Source of the DNA: Candidatus Accumulibacter propinquus | Lineage (GTDB): Bacteria; Pseudomonadota; Gammaproteobacteria; Burkholderiales; Rhodocyclaceae | Direction: 5' to 3' | NCBI GenBank assembly: GCA_016714935.1 | Contig: JADKBU010000026.1 | Location: 14,254-78,253, forward strand | DNA length: 64,000 bases | In this document: positions 7,797-16,153 of the stretch, piece after piece | Layout of the letters: every line of letters begins with the position of its first letter | How positions within the stretch are numbered: position 1 is the stretch's first letter | Notes under the pieces: generated by a model | What the model was told of the DNA's origin: nothing | The model's database searches: none | Seen by the model: the letters and a program-made list of their open reading frames with translations, nothing else | Program-made: the position numbers and the translations under genes

Positions 7797-9182
7797 TCAA
7801 TCGCGTGCAGAACGACGTATCGCCGTCGCGACAGCAATCTCGCCGCCACGCGAAAAAGCTTCGACGTTCGCTTCGATGGTATCAGGGTCGTACAGATAAT
7901 TCACCATCAGGCCATAGGACTGCTGCCGTCCGCGTGCCGATGTGTCGGCCAGATAATTCAGACGTTCGACACGTGCGCCGTTGCCCAGGTGGAAGCGGGC
8001 AACCGGGTCGAAAGGCCGGCCGCCCTTGCTGGCGGTTACCAGGTAACGCGCGGCCAGGCGCATCAGGCCGTGTTGCAGGGCACGCGCGAGGCGCGCTTCA
8101 TTCACCCAGCGATCATCCGCAAGCAGTTTGGCAAGTTCGCTGGCGTCCGCTGGCGGTGCCATGTCCGACTTGAGGTGGCGTGTGATCCGCTCCAGATCGG
8201 CGGCGCTGAAAGACTGCTGCCAGGCTTCCGGATTCTTTTCGGCCCAGCGCCGGAATGTGGGCAGCGGCGACAGGGTGGCGAAACTGACCAGACGCGGGTA
8301 GTCGCGTTTCAGGTCGTCAACGACGCGCTTGAGCAGGAAATTGCCGAAGGACACGCCGCGCAGGCCGGGTTGCGTGTTGGAAATCGAATAGAAGATCGCC
8401 GTGCTGGCGCGCTGCGCGTCGAAAACCGGCGCCTGCTCGTCGAGCAGCATCTGCACATTGTCCGCCAGGTGGTCGGTCAGCGCGACCTCGACGAAGATCA
8501 GCGGTTCCATGGGCATGCGCGGGTGGAAAAAGGCATAGCAGCGACGGTCGGAATCGAGACGGTTCTTCAGGTCGCTCCAGGAGCGGATCTCATGCACCGC
8601 CTCGTATTCGATCAGTTTTTCGAGCAGCGCTGCCGGCGAACTCCAGGTGATTCTTTGCAGTTCAAGGAAACCGACGTCGAACCAGGCGCCTAGCCGGGAC
8701 TCGAGTTCGCGATCGAGCGAGCGCAGCGCAGCGTCGGTGTCGGCAAAGCGCAGCAGGTCGGCGCGCAGGTCGACCAGGAATTTGACGCCTTGCGGCAGGG
8801 TATTGAATTGCGCCAGGATACGCAGGCGCGACGAGCGCATGGCCTTGCGCAGTTCCGATTCGGCCATCCATTGCGCGTCACTGCCAATGGCCGCCTGATA
8901 GCTGGCATGCGCCGTGGCGACCAACTGCGGGTCGGGGCCAAATTCGGTGGCCAGCATGCGCAGGAAGGTCGCGCGACCCTCGTCTTCGAGACGCAGGTAG
9001 GTTTCCGCCAAACGCCCGGCACGCTGCCTGGCCGAGATTTCCCCGCCGACTCCGGCTGCGCATTCGTGAAGGAGTTCGCGGGTCCGGACCAGTTCCTTGC
9101 CCGCAAGGCCACGTGCACCGCCACTGTCGGCAAGCAGCGTGCGCACCTTGCGCAAGCCCCGGACTACAATTCCTGCAGGCAT
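7797..9182 (-). CDS. Malonyl-CoA decarboxylase
   Basis: 461 residues, the full length of bacterial malonyl-CoA decarboxylase (MCD/MatA). It converts malonyl-CoA to acetyl-CoA and CO2. The N-terminal half is the helical oligomerisation domain; the C-terminal GNAT-like catalytic half shows FYSISNTQPGLRGVSFGNF with the catalytic Ser and FHLGNGARVERLNYLAD with the catalytic His, then SYGLMVNYLYD. The start at 9182 has GAGGAG ten bases upstream; the open frame extends far upstream into lgt and must be ignored. No malonyl-CoA synthetase or malonate transporter is adjacent. The VOC gene follows downstream. No peroxisomal-type signals apply in a bacterium; the enzyme should be cytoplasmic. Confidence 0.92.
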   Translation of the reverse strand: MPAGIVVRGLRKVRTLLADSGGARGLAGKELVRTRELLHECAAGVGGEISARQRAGRLAETYLRLEDEGRATFLRMLATEFGPDPQLVATAHASYQAAIGSDAQWMAESELRKAMRSSRLRILAQFNTLPQGVKFLVDLRADLLRFADTDAALRSLDRELESRLGAWFDVGFLELQRITWSSPAALLEKLIEYEAVHEIRSWSDLKNRLDSDRRCYAFFHPRMPMEPLIFVEVALTDHLADNVQMLLDEQAPVFDAQRASTAIFYSISNTQPGLRGVSFGNFLLKRVVDDLKRDYPRLVSFATLSPLPTFRRWAEKNPEAWQQSFSAADLERITRHLKSDMAPPADASELAKLLADDRWVNEARLARALQHGLMRLAARYLVTASKGGRPFDPVARFHLGNGARVERLNYLADTSARGRQQSYGLMVNYLYDPDTIEANVEAFSRGGEIAVATAIRRSARD

Positions 9183-9226
9183 TTCTTTCTCCTCGGTCTC
9201 GCGGCCGGCCACGAAGCGTGTTCTGC

Positions 9227-10024
9227 TCAGACGCGTCGGTGATGCGCCGCGACGACAAAAATGATACCGAACAGGACCATCGGCAGCGACAGCCACTGTC
9301 CCATGCTGACAGAATACGAAAGTCCAAAGATTCCTTCGTCCGGCGTCCTGAAATACTCGGCAACCCAGCGCAGGACGCCGTAACCGATCAGAAAGACTCC
9401 CGAAACGGCACCGCTGGGTCGCTTGCGGCTCGAATAGAGCCACAGGCAAACAAACAGAACGAGGCCCTCGAGACCGGCCTGGTAGAGTTGCGAAGGGTGG
9501 CGCGGCACATCGTCTACCCAGGGGAAAAGCATTGCCCACGGCAGCGCCGGATCAGCCGCGCGCCCCCAGAGTTCGCCATTGATGAAGTTGCCGATGCGCC
9601 CGGCAGCGAGGCCCAGCGGCACCAGCGGGGCAATGAAATCGGTGAGTTCGAGCCAGCGCCGCTTGCTCTTGCGGGCGTATAGCCACATCGCGATCAGCAC
9701 GCCAAGGAAGCCGCCGTGAAACGACATGCCGCCTCGCCATACGGCGAGGACTTGCAGCGGATGCTCCAGGTAGTACGCCGGCTCGTAGAACAGGACCTGG
9801 CCTAGGCGGCCGCCGACGATGACTCCCAGGACGCCGTAGAACAGCAGGTCATCGAGTTGTCGCAGCGTCCAGCCGGTGGTGGCCAGCTCCGGATGGGTCA
9901 GGATCCGCTGCCGGCCGAGCCACCAGAACTGGAGAAAGGCCACCAGGTACATCAACCCGTACCAGTGCACGCTGAGCGGGCCAAGCGAGACTGCGACAGG
10001 GTTGAACTGCGGATGGATCAACAC
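9227..10024 (-). CDS. lgt: Prolipoprotein diacylglyceryl transferase
   Basis: 265 residues and about seven membrane helices. Lgt attaches diacylglycerol from phosphatidylglycerol to the lipobox cysteine of prolipoproteins in the inner membrane. The family signature GRIGNFINGELWGR is present, with the upstream HGGFLG motif containing the essential His, and FRTPDEGI near the end. The GTG at 10024 (VLIHPQFNPVAVSLGPLSVHWYG) fits the family start best; the in-frame ATG at 10063 overlaps a perfect TATAAT box and would probably lie upstream of the transcript. It is divergent from ilvD. The malonyl-CoA decarboxylase gene follows 44 bases downstream. Confidence 0.93.
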   Translation of the reverse strand: MLIHPQFNPVAVSLGPLSVHWYGLMYLVAFLQFWWLGRQRILTHPELATTGWTLRQLDDLLFYGVLGVIVGGRLGQVLFYEPAYYLEHPLQVLAVWRGGMSFHGGFLGVLIAMWLYARKSKRRWLELTDFIAPLVPLGLAAGRIGNFINGELWGRAADPALPWAMLFPWVDDVPRHPSQLYQAGLEGLVLFVCLWLYSSRKRPSGAVSGVFLIGYGVLRWVAEYFRTPDEGIFGLSYSVSMGQWLSLPMVLFGIIFVVAAHHRRV

Positions 10025-10061
10025 GTTGCGAACACCCGTGGGCCTTTCGGATAGAATTCGC

Positions 10062-10067
10062 ATTATA
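10062..10067 (-). promoter_or_regulatory. TATAAT -10 box for lgt in the lgt/ilvD divergent region
   Basis: A perfect TATAAT on the minus strand lies 38 bases upstream of the chosen lgt GTG. No good -35 element is found at 16-18 bp. The same AT-rich spot (TTATAT on the plus strand) may serve the divergent ilvD gene. Confidence 0.4.
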
Positions 10068-10107
10068 TCGCGCCACCCTCGGGCGTGTTCTGGATTGGAG
10101 ATCGGCA

Positions 10108-11964
10108 ATGCCCCACTATCGTTCCCGCACTTCGACACATGGCCGCAACATGGCGGGCGCGCGCGCTCTCTGGCGCGCCACCGGCATGCAGGACGGAGAT
10201 TTCGGCAAGCCGATCATTGCCGTCGTCAATTCGTTCACCCAGTTCGTTCCGGGGCACGTGCATCTCAAGGATATAGGACAGTTGGTCGCTCGCGAAATCG
10301 AGGCCGCCGGCGGTGTCGCCAAGGAATTCAATACCATCGCCATTGATGACGGCATTGCCATGGGGCACGACGGCATGCTTTATTCGTTGCCTTCGCGTGA
10401 CCTGATTGCCGACTCCGTCGAATACATGGTCAACGCACACTGCGCCGACGCGATGGTGTGCATTTCGAACTGCGACAAGATCACTCCTGGGATGTTGATG
10501 GCGGCAATGCGCGTGAATATCCCGACCATATTTGTCTCCGGCGGCCCGATGGAGGCCGGCAAGGTGAAGTGGGGCGGCAAGGTGATTGCCGTCGACCTGG
10601 TCGACGCGATGGTCAAGGGCGGCGACAGCAATTGTTCCGACGATGAGGTCGACTCTTTCGAGCGCTCGGCGTGTCCCACCTGCGGTTCGTGTTCGGGAAT
10701 GTTTACCGCCAACTCGATGAATTGCCTGACCGAAGCGCTCGGGTTCTCGCTGCCCGGCAATGGCACCGTCCTGGCCACGCATGCCGATCGCCGCGAACTT
10801 TTCCTGAAGGCCGGACGCCTGATCGTCGACCTCTGTCGTCGCTATTACGAGCTGGACGACACCTCGGTGCTGCCGCGCTCTATCGGCAGTTTCGCTGCCT
10901 TCGAGAACGCGATGACGCTGGATGTGTCGATGGGAGGGTCCACGAATACGGTCCTGCACATCCTGGCGGCGGCACAGGAGGGTGGCGTCAGCTTCACGAT
11001 GGACGACATCGACCGCATCTCGCGCCAGGTGCCCTGTCTCGCCAAGGTGGCGCCCGCCACACCCGACTACCATATCGAGGACGTGCACCGCGCGGGTGGC
11101 ATCTTCGGCATTCTCGGCGAACTGGATCGCGCCGGTCTGCTCCATCGCGAGGTGCCGACAGTGCATGCGAGGACGCTCGGCGAGGCGATCGACAACTGGG
11201 ATGTGATGCGTACGCAGGCGCCACAACTCTGCGAGTTCTTCAAGGCGGCGCCGGGTGGCATTCCGACCCAGAAGGCCTTCTCGCAGAACCGGCGTTACCC
11301 GGAGCTCGACCTTGATCGAGCCAAGGGTTGCATTCGCGACAAGGCGCATGCGTACTCACAGGAAGGTGGCCTGGCCGTGCTCTACGGGAACATCGCCAGT
11401 GACGGCTGCATCGTGAAAACTGCCGGTGTGGACGAGAGCATCTGGGTCTTTGCCGGCAAGGCACGGGTGTTCGAGAGCCAGGACGATGCCGTCCAGGCGA
11501 TCCTCGGTGACCAGGTACTGCCCGGCGAGGTGGTGGTCATTCGCTACGAGGGTCCGAAAGGTGGGCCGGGCATGCAGGAAATGCTCTATCCCACGTCCTA
11601 CCTGAAGTCGAAGGGCCTGGGCAAGGTCTGTGCTTTGCTCACCGATGGCCGCTTTTCCGGTGGTACCTCCGGGCTGTCGATCGGGCATGTTTCCCCCGAG
11701 GCCGCCGAAGGTGGCGCGATCGGCCTGGTGCAAGAGGGTGACCTGATCGAGATCGACATCCCGGGGCGTCGTATCCAACTGGCGATCGACGAGTCCGAAC
11801 TGGCCCGGCGGCGGCTGGCGATGGAGTCGAGAGCCGCGGCGGCCTGGCGGCCGGCGGTTGCGCGCCAGCGTGTCGTGTCGCAGGCGCTGCAGGCCTATGC
11901 GCTGATGACCACCTCGGCGGCTACTGGCGCGGTGCGCGATCTGAAGCAGTTGCAGCGGCGCTGA
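10108..11964 (+). CDS. ilvD: Dihydroxy-acid dehydratase
   Basis: 618 residues, the normal length. IlvD is an iron-sulphur enzyme that dehydrates dihydroxy acids to 2-keto acids in valine, leucine and isoleucine synthesis. Cluster and active-site cysteines are visible in SNCDKITPGMLMAA and in ACPTCGSCSGMFTANSMN, and the C-terminal LTDGRFSGGTSG motif is intact. The ATG at 10108 follows GGAGA by seven bases. It stands alone, divergent from lgt; a 230-base gap follows. The nearby liv transporter imports the same amino acids, but there is no sign of a shared operon. Confidence 0.96.
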   Translation: MPHYRSRTSTHGRNMAGARALWRATGMQDGDFGKPIIAVVNSFTQFVPGHVHLKDIGQLVAREIEAAGGVAKEFNTIAIDDGIAMGHDGMLYSLPSRDLIADSVEYMVNAHCADAMVCISNCDKITPGMLMAAMRVNIPTIFVSGGPMEAGKVKWGGKVIAVDLVDAMVKGGDSNCSDDEVDSFERSACPTCGSCSGMFTANSMNCLTEALGFSLPGNGTVLATHADRRELFLKAGRLIVDLCRRYYELDDTSVLPRSIGSFAAFENAMTLDVSMGGSTNTVLHILAAAQEGGVSFTMDDIDRISRQVPCLAKVAPATPDYHIEDVHRAGGIFGILGELDRAGLLHREVPTVHARTLGEAIDNWDVMRTQAPQLCEFFKAAPGGIPTQKAFSQNRRYPELDLDRAKGCIRDKAHAYSQEGGLAVLYGNIASDGCIVKTAGVDESIWVFAGKARVFESQDDAVQAILGDQVLPGEVVVIRYEGPKGGPGMQEMLYPTSYLKSKGLGKVCALLTDGRFSGGTSGLSIGHVSPEAAEGGAIGLVQEGDLIEIDIPGRRIQLAIDESELARRRLAMESRAAAAWRPAVARQRVVSQALQAYALMTTSAATGAVRDLKQLQRR

Positions 11965-12126
11965 GCCAAGGCTCGACCGGCATGACGGTCCCGGTTCGAG
12001 GTGTCCGAGGCGTTTCGCGCGTCGTTCGGGATGCGGCCGGCGACGCGGTCGCAGGTCAACGGGCGGCGTGGTCAACGCGTTAGTGACGGGGCGGAGTGCG
12101 TGTACCGGCGCTGCGGATCAAGAGGC

Positions 12127-12155
12127 TTTCCAAGCTGACCAAACTGAAATAATAT
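12127..12155 (+). promoter_or_regulatory. Candidate sigma-70 promoter of the cytochrome c gene
   Basis: TTTCCA and TAATAT are separated by 17 bases, each matching four of six consensus positions, and lie about 40 bases upstream of the cytochrome c start codon. Moderate match only. Confidence 0.35.
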
Positions 12156-12194
12156 CGAGGCGTTTCAAACCCCTTATCTGAACGGAGTAATAGC

Positions 12195-12500
12195 ATGAAA
12201 GCGATCTACGTGTGCCTGCTGGCTGCTGCCGGCGTAATGTCTGCCGGCGCCGTCCAGGCTGATGAAGCCCTGGCCAAGGCCAAGAACTGCCTGTCTTGTC
12301 ACGCCGTCGACAAGAAGGTCGTTGGGCCGTCCTACAAGGACGTGGCCAAGAAGTACACGGCCAAGGATGAAGCCATGCTCGCTGCGAAGGTCATCAAGGG
12401 CGGCAAGGGTTCCTGGGGTGAAGTGCCGATGCCGCCAAATCCTTCGGTAACGCCCGACGAGGCGAACAAGCTGGTCAAGTGGATCCTCAGTCTGAAGTGA
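12195..12500 (+). CDS. Class I c-type cytochrome (c551/c5-like), periplasmic
   Basis: 101 residues. A signal peptide (residues 1-22, cleavage after AVQA) exports it to the periplasm. The haem site CLSCH is at residues 32-36, and the likely axial methionine is in GEVPMPP (residue 79), followed by the usual C-terminal helix. The size and PMPP segment fit small cytochromes c551/c552 that carry electrons to cytochrome oxidase or nitrite reductase. GGAG precedes the ATG by nine bases. It is monocistronic, with a good terminator just after the stop. Confidence 0.93.
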   Translation: MKAIYVCLLAAAGVMSAGAVQADEALAKAKNCLSCHAVDKKVVGPSYKDVAKKYTAKDEAMLAAKVIKGGKGSWGEVPMPPNPSVTPDEANKLVKWILSLK

Positions 12501-12512
12501 TCGTTGCATGAA

Positions 12513-12541
12513 CAAAAAAACCGGCCAATTGCCGGTTTTCC
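12513..12541 (+). terminator. Intrinsic terminator of the cytochrome c gene
   Basis: AAAACCGGC and GCCGGTTTT pair perfectly around a CAATT loop; the T-run follows on the plus strand and an A-run precedes it, so it could also work in reverse. It begins 13 bases after the cytochrome stop codon. Confidence 0.85.
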
Positions 12542-12568
12542 GTTTCAGGGATGTGGTGCCGAAAGCTG

Positions 12569-12594
12569 ATATGCAGGTCGAGAGATCATATGCA
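12569..12594. repeat. Pair of ATATGCA direct repeats upstream of livK
   Basis: ATATGCA occurs at 12569-12575 and 12588-12594, 19 bases start to start (about two helical turns), immediately upstream of the livK -35 element. The second copy runs into the palindrome ATGCAT. Placement suits an activator or repressor site, but no regulator is identified. Confidence 0.35.
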
Positions 12595-12596
12595 TG

Positions 12597-12625
12597 TTGA
12601 CAAGGTCCTGATGTGCTTGGACAAT
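12597..12625 (+). promoter_or_regulatory. Sigma-70-like promoter of livK
   Basis: A perfect -35 TTGACA is followed after 17 bases by GACAAT (four of six matches to TATAAT). It lies about 45 bases upstream of the livK start and downstream of the cytochrome terminator. Confidence 0.55.
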
Positions 12626-12671
12626 CGCCCGTTTCCCACCCTCTACACAGACAATATCGGAGATGAAACCT

Positions 12672-13982
12672 ATGAAGAGTGTTCGTACACCCGGTGTATT
12701 GCTCGTTCTGGCAGCCTCGCTGGCCGTGATCGGCTGCGGCAAGAAAGAGGAACCCAAGGCTGCGGCCCCTGCTCCTGCCCCGGTGGCAGCGCCCGCGCCG
12801 GCGCCGAAACCCGAAATGGTGGTCAAGATCGGCCATGTCGCGCCACTGACCGGCCCGATCGCGCACCTGGGCAAGGACAACGAGAACGGTGCCCGCCTGG
12901 CCGTCGACGATGCCAACGCGAAGAAGATCGAGATCGATGGCAAAGTCATCAAGTTTGAGTTGCTTGGCGAAGATGATCAGGCCGACCCGAAAACCGGTAC
13001 CGTCGTCGCCCAGAAGCTGGTTGATGCCAAAGTGGCCGGCGTCGTCGGGCACCTCAACTCGGGTACGACCATCCCTGCCTCGGCGATTTACAACGCCGCC
13101 GGTCTGCCGCAGATTTCGCCCTCGGCAACCAATCCGAAGTACACCCAACAGGGCTTCAATACCGCCTTCCGCGTGATGGCCAATGACATCCAGCAGGGCT
13201 CGGTAGTCGGTGCCTACGCGGTGAAGGACCTGGGCGCCAAGAAGATTGCGATCATCGACGATCGCACGGCCTATGGTCAGGGTTTGGCGGATGAGGTCGA
13301 GAAGGCTGCCAAGGCTGCCGGCGCGACCATCGTCGCGCGCGAGTTTACCAACGACAAGGCGACCGACTTCAAGGCCATTCTGACCAAGATCAAGGCCAAG
13401 AAGCCTGACGTGATCTTCCTTGGCGGGATGGATGCGGTGGGTGGTCCGATGCTCAAGCAGATGAAGGAACTCGGCATCACCGCCAAGTTCACCACTGGCG
13501 ACGGTGGCTGCTCACCCGAACTGATCAAGCTCGCGGGTCCGGCATCCGAGGGCGTGGTTTGTACGCAGGCCGGCCTGCCGGTCGACAAGCTCCCGAACGG
13601 CCAGAAATTCGTCGAAGACTTCACCAAGAAGTACGGTCAGATTCAGATCTATTCTCCCTACAGCTATGACGCAGTGATGGTCCTGGTCGACGCCATGAAG
13701 CGTGCCAACTCTGCCGACCCGGTCAAGTATTTGCCGGAGGTTGGCAAGACCTCCTACGATGGCGTTACCGGCAGGATCGAGTTCGACGAGAAGGGTGACA
13801 TCAAGAACGGTGCGATTACCGTTTTCGAAATCAAGGATGGCAAGCTGGTTACCCTGAAATCCGAAGGCGGTACGGCCCCGGCCGCGCCCGCTGCTGCGGC
13901 TGCTCCGGCCCCGGCGCCTGCACCTGCGGCGGCTCCAGCACCTGCTGCTGCACCCGCCCCGGCTCCGGAAGCCAAGAAGTAA
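12672..13982 (+). CDS. livK: Branched-chain amino-acid binding lipoprotein
   Basis: 436 residues. It is the periplasmic substrate-binding protein of a LIV-type ABC importer (type I periplasmic-binding fold, ligand receptor family). The signal peptide ends in a lipobox (LAVIGC), so the protein should be lipid-anchored. A Pro/Ala-rich linker follows, then the binding domain (VVKIGHVAPLTGPIAHLGKD, GVVGHLNSGTTIPAS, YSYDAVMVLVDAM), and finally an unusual Pro/Ala-rich tail of about 45 residues before the stop. The ATG at 12672 is chosen over 12663 because GGAG lies nine bases before it and abuts the earlier ATG. It heads the livKHMGF cluster; a terminator behind it probably lowers expression of the membrane genes. 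Confidence 0.92.
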   Translation: MKSVRTPGVLLVLAASLAVIGCGKKEEPKAAAPAPAPVAAPAPAPKPEMVVKIGHVAPLTGPIAHLGKDNENGARLAVDDANAKKIEIDGKVIKFELLGEDDQADPKTGTVVAQKLVDAKVAGVVGHLNSGTTIPASAIYNAAGLPQISPSATNPKYTQQGFNTAFRVMANDIQQGSVVGAYAVKDLGAKKIAIIDDRTAYGQGLADEVEKAAKAAGATIVAREFTNDKATDFKAILTKIKAKKPDVIFLGGMDAVGGPMLKQMKELGITAKFTTGDGGCSPELIKLAGPASEGVVCTQAGLPVDKLPNGQKFVEDFTKKYGQIQIYSPYSYDAVMVLVDAMKRANSADPVKYLPEVGKTSYDGVTGRIEFDEKGDIKNGAITVFEIKDGKLVTLKSEGGTAPAAPAAAAAPAPAPAPAAAPAPAAAPAPAPEAKK

Positions 13983-14006
13983 GGGCCCCTCAGCAACTTG
14001 ATCCCG

Positions 14007-14038
14007 AGGGAATGGCTCCGGCCATTCCCTCGTTTTTC
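14007..14038 (+). terminator. Terminator/attenuator between livK and livH
   Basis: GAGGGAATGG and CCATTCCCTC form a perfect 10-bp stem with a six-base loop, followed by five Ts. It starts 24 bases after the livK stop. It should end most livK transcripts and let some read through into livHMGF. Confidence 0.85.
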
Positions 14039-14154
14039 CTGCATCCGCATCCGCTCAGCACCAACCGGGCCCAGCTTTTGTGCGGCCGCCTCCTTGGCGG
14101 CATGCCTCGGAACATACGGTACGCCAGCAGCACCTTGTTGCGGAAAGCTTGATT

Positions 14155-15078
14155 ATGGACACTCTCCTCCAGCAACTGATCAACGGCCTCACCCTGGGCG
14201 CTGTCTACGCGCTCGTCGCTCTGGGTTACACGATGGTTTACGGCATTATCGGCCTGATCAACTTCGCCCACGGTGAGGTGGTGATGATCGGTACGATGGT
14301 TGCCTTTACGGTGATTGTCTCCCTTGCCGGCTCCGGCATGCCGCCTCTCCTGGTTCTCGGCATCGGCCTGCTGGTTTCGGTGGTGGTCTGCATGGTGCTC
14401 GGCTGGGCACTCGAACGTGTGGCCTATCGCCCCCTTCGGCATGCGCCAAGACTGACGCCGTTGATCACGGCGATCGGCATGTCGATCGTCCTGCAGAATG
14501 TGGCGATGATCATCTGGGGCCGGAACTACATCACTTTTCCTCCGATGATTCACAAACAGATTTACGACATCGGCGGCGCCAGTTTCACCAACGTTCAGGT
14601 CGCCATCGTGTCACTGGCAGCGGTGGTGATGTTGGGTCTGATTTACCTGGTTCATCGCACGCGCATCGGCATGGCCATGCGGGCTACGGCACAGAACCCG
14701 CACGTGGCGTCACTGATGGGTGTCGACATCAACCGCGTCATCGCCATGGCCTTCATCATCGGCTCCGCGCTGGGCGCCGTTGCTGGCTGCATGGTCGGTT
14801 CGTATTACGAAATTGCGCATTACCAGATGGGTTTCATGCTTGGCCTGAAGGCTTTCACGGCGGCTGTCCTGGGAGGCATCGGCAATCTCGCGGGAGCCAT
14901 GGCGGGTGGCCTGTTGCTCGGTGTGATCGAGGCGCTGGGTGCCGGTTACATCGGTGATCTGACCGGTGACATCCTCGGCAGTCACTATCAGGATATTTTT
15001 GCCTTCATCGTGTTGATCATCGTTCTGATTTTTCGTCCTTCGGGTCTTTTTGGCGAGCGTACAGGAGATCGCGCATGA
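14155..15078 (+). CDS. livH: Branched-chain amino-acid ABC transporter permease LivH
   Basis: 307 residues with eight or so membrane helices, the usual LivH size. It forms the transport channel with LivM. The family block GAVYALVALGYTMVYGIIGLINFAHGEV lies at the N terminus in pieces typical for LivH (LVALGYTMVYG; INFAHGE), with NKAFTA-like and GGIGNLAGA motifs before the last helices. The ATG at 14155 follows GGAAAG and begins the family pattern; the frame is open further upstream without support. Its last four bases overlap the livM start (ATGA). Confidence 0.95.
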   Translation: MDTLLQQLINGLTLGAVYALVALGYTMVYGIIGLINFAHGEVVMIGTMVAFTVIVSLAGSGMPPLLVLGIGLLVSVVVCMVLGWALERVAYRPLRHAPRLTPLITAIGMSIVLQNVAMIIWGRNYITFPPMIHKQIYDIGGASFTNVQVAIVSLAAVVMLGLIYLVHRTRIGMAMRATAQNPHVASLMGVDINRVIAMAFIIGSALGAVAGCMVGSYYEIAHYQMGFMLGLKAFTAAVLGGIGNLAGAMAGGLLLGVIEALGAGYIGDLTGDILGSHYQDIFAFIVLIIVLIFRPSGLFGERTGDRA

Positions 15079-16151
15079 ACGGCCGAGCCAGACCGTCTTC
15101 CTCTCGGCAGAGACATTGGCTGGGCTTCCTGCTGCTCGGCGTCGTGCTGCTGGCCGTTCCTTTTGTTGCCGCGCTGGGGGGGCAGGCGTGGGTGCGGATT
15201 GCGAATTTCGCGATTCTCTACGTCTTCCTCGCACTTGGTCTGAATATCGTCGTCGGCTATGCGGGTCTGCTGGATCTCGGTTACGTCGCTTTCTACGCCG
15301 TCGGCGCCTATGCCTACGCACTCCTGGCGTCGCCGCATTTCGGCATTCACCTGCCGTTCTGGGTGATCCTGCCCCTCGGCGCCGGATTGGCGTGCATCTT
15401 CGGCGTCTTGCTGGGTGCGCCGACACTCAAGTTGCGCGGCGACTATCTGGCCATCGTGACGCTGGGTTTCGGTGAGATAGTCCGCATTTTCATGAACAAT
15501 CTGAATGCGCCGGTGAACATTACCAACGGTGCGCAGGGAATCACCCTGATCGACCCGATTCGGATTGGCGATTTTTCCTTTGCCCAGACCAGCAGTTTCC
15601 TCGGGGTGACCCTTTCCGGACCGCAGAAGTACTATTTCCTGCTGGTTGCCCTCGCCCTGCTGGTGATAATGGTCAATATCCGCTTGCAGGATTCGCGAAT
15701 CGGTCGTGCCTGGCAGGCCATACGCGAGGACGAGATTGCTGCCAAGGCCTGCGGGATCAACACCCGAAACATCAAGTTGCTGGCTTTTGCCATGGGGGCT
15801 TCTTTCGGCGGTATCGCCGGGGGCGTTTTTTCCGCGATGCAGGGCTTCGTCAGTCCAGAGAGTTTCTCATTGATGGAATCGATTACCATCCTGGCGATGG
15901 TCGTACTTGGCGGCATGGGGCATATACCCGGCGTGATCCTCGGCGCCATCCTGTTGACCGGCCTCCCCGAGGCCCTGCGTTACGGCATCGAGCCGCTACA
16001 GCGAGCGCTCTTCGGGCGCATGATCGTTGATCCCGAGAGCTTGCGGATGCTGGTCTTTGGGCTTGCGCTGGTGCTCGTCATGCGCTTCCGTCCGGCGGGC
16101 CTGTGGCCCTCGTCGCAACGACGCCGCGAACTTGCCGAGAGTGCGGGTTGA
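15075..16151 (+). CDS. livM: Branched-chain amino-acid ABC transporter permease LivM
   Basis: 358 residues, about ten hydrophobic helices. The hallmark segments are ALGLNIVVGYAGLLDLGYVAF in two parts near residues 53-75, RGDYLAIVTLGFGEIVR, and the ABC-contact loop SRIGRAWQAIREDEIAAKACGI. It pairs with LivH in the inner membrane. It overlaps livH by four bases and is followed after two bases by livG, so the genes are translationally coupled. Confidence 0.95.
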   Translation: MNGRARPSSSRQRHWLGFLLLGVVLLAVPFVAALGGQAWVRIANFAILYVFLALGLNIVVGYAGLLDLGYVAFYAVGAYAYALLASPHFGIHLPFWVILPLGAGLACIFGVLLGAPTLKLRGDYLAIVTLGFGEIVRIFMNNLNAPVNITNGAQGITLIDPIRIGDFSFAQTSSFLGVTLSGPQKYYFLLVALALLVIMVNIRLQDSRIGRAWQAIREDEIAAKACGINTRNIKLLAFAMGASFGGIAGGVFSAMQGFVSPESFSLMESITILAMVVLGGMGHIPGVILGAILLTGLPEALRYGIEPLQRALFGRMIVDPESLRMLVFGLALVLVMRFRPAGLWPSSQRRRELAESAG

Positions 16152-16153
16152 CG

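Noticed and set aside
10063..11349. Minus-strand frame opposite ilvD
   Set aside because: Antisense shadow of a well-supported ilvD gene.
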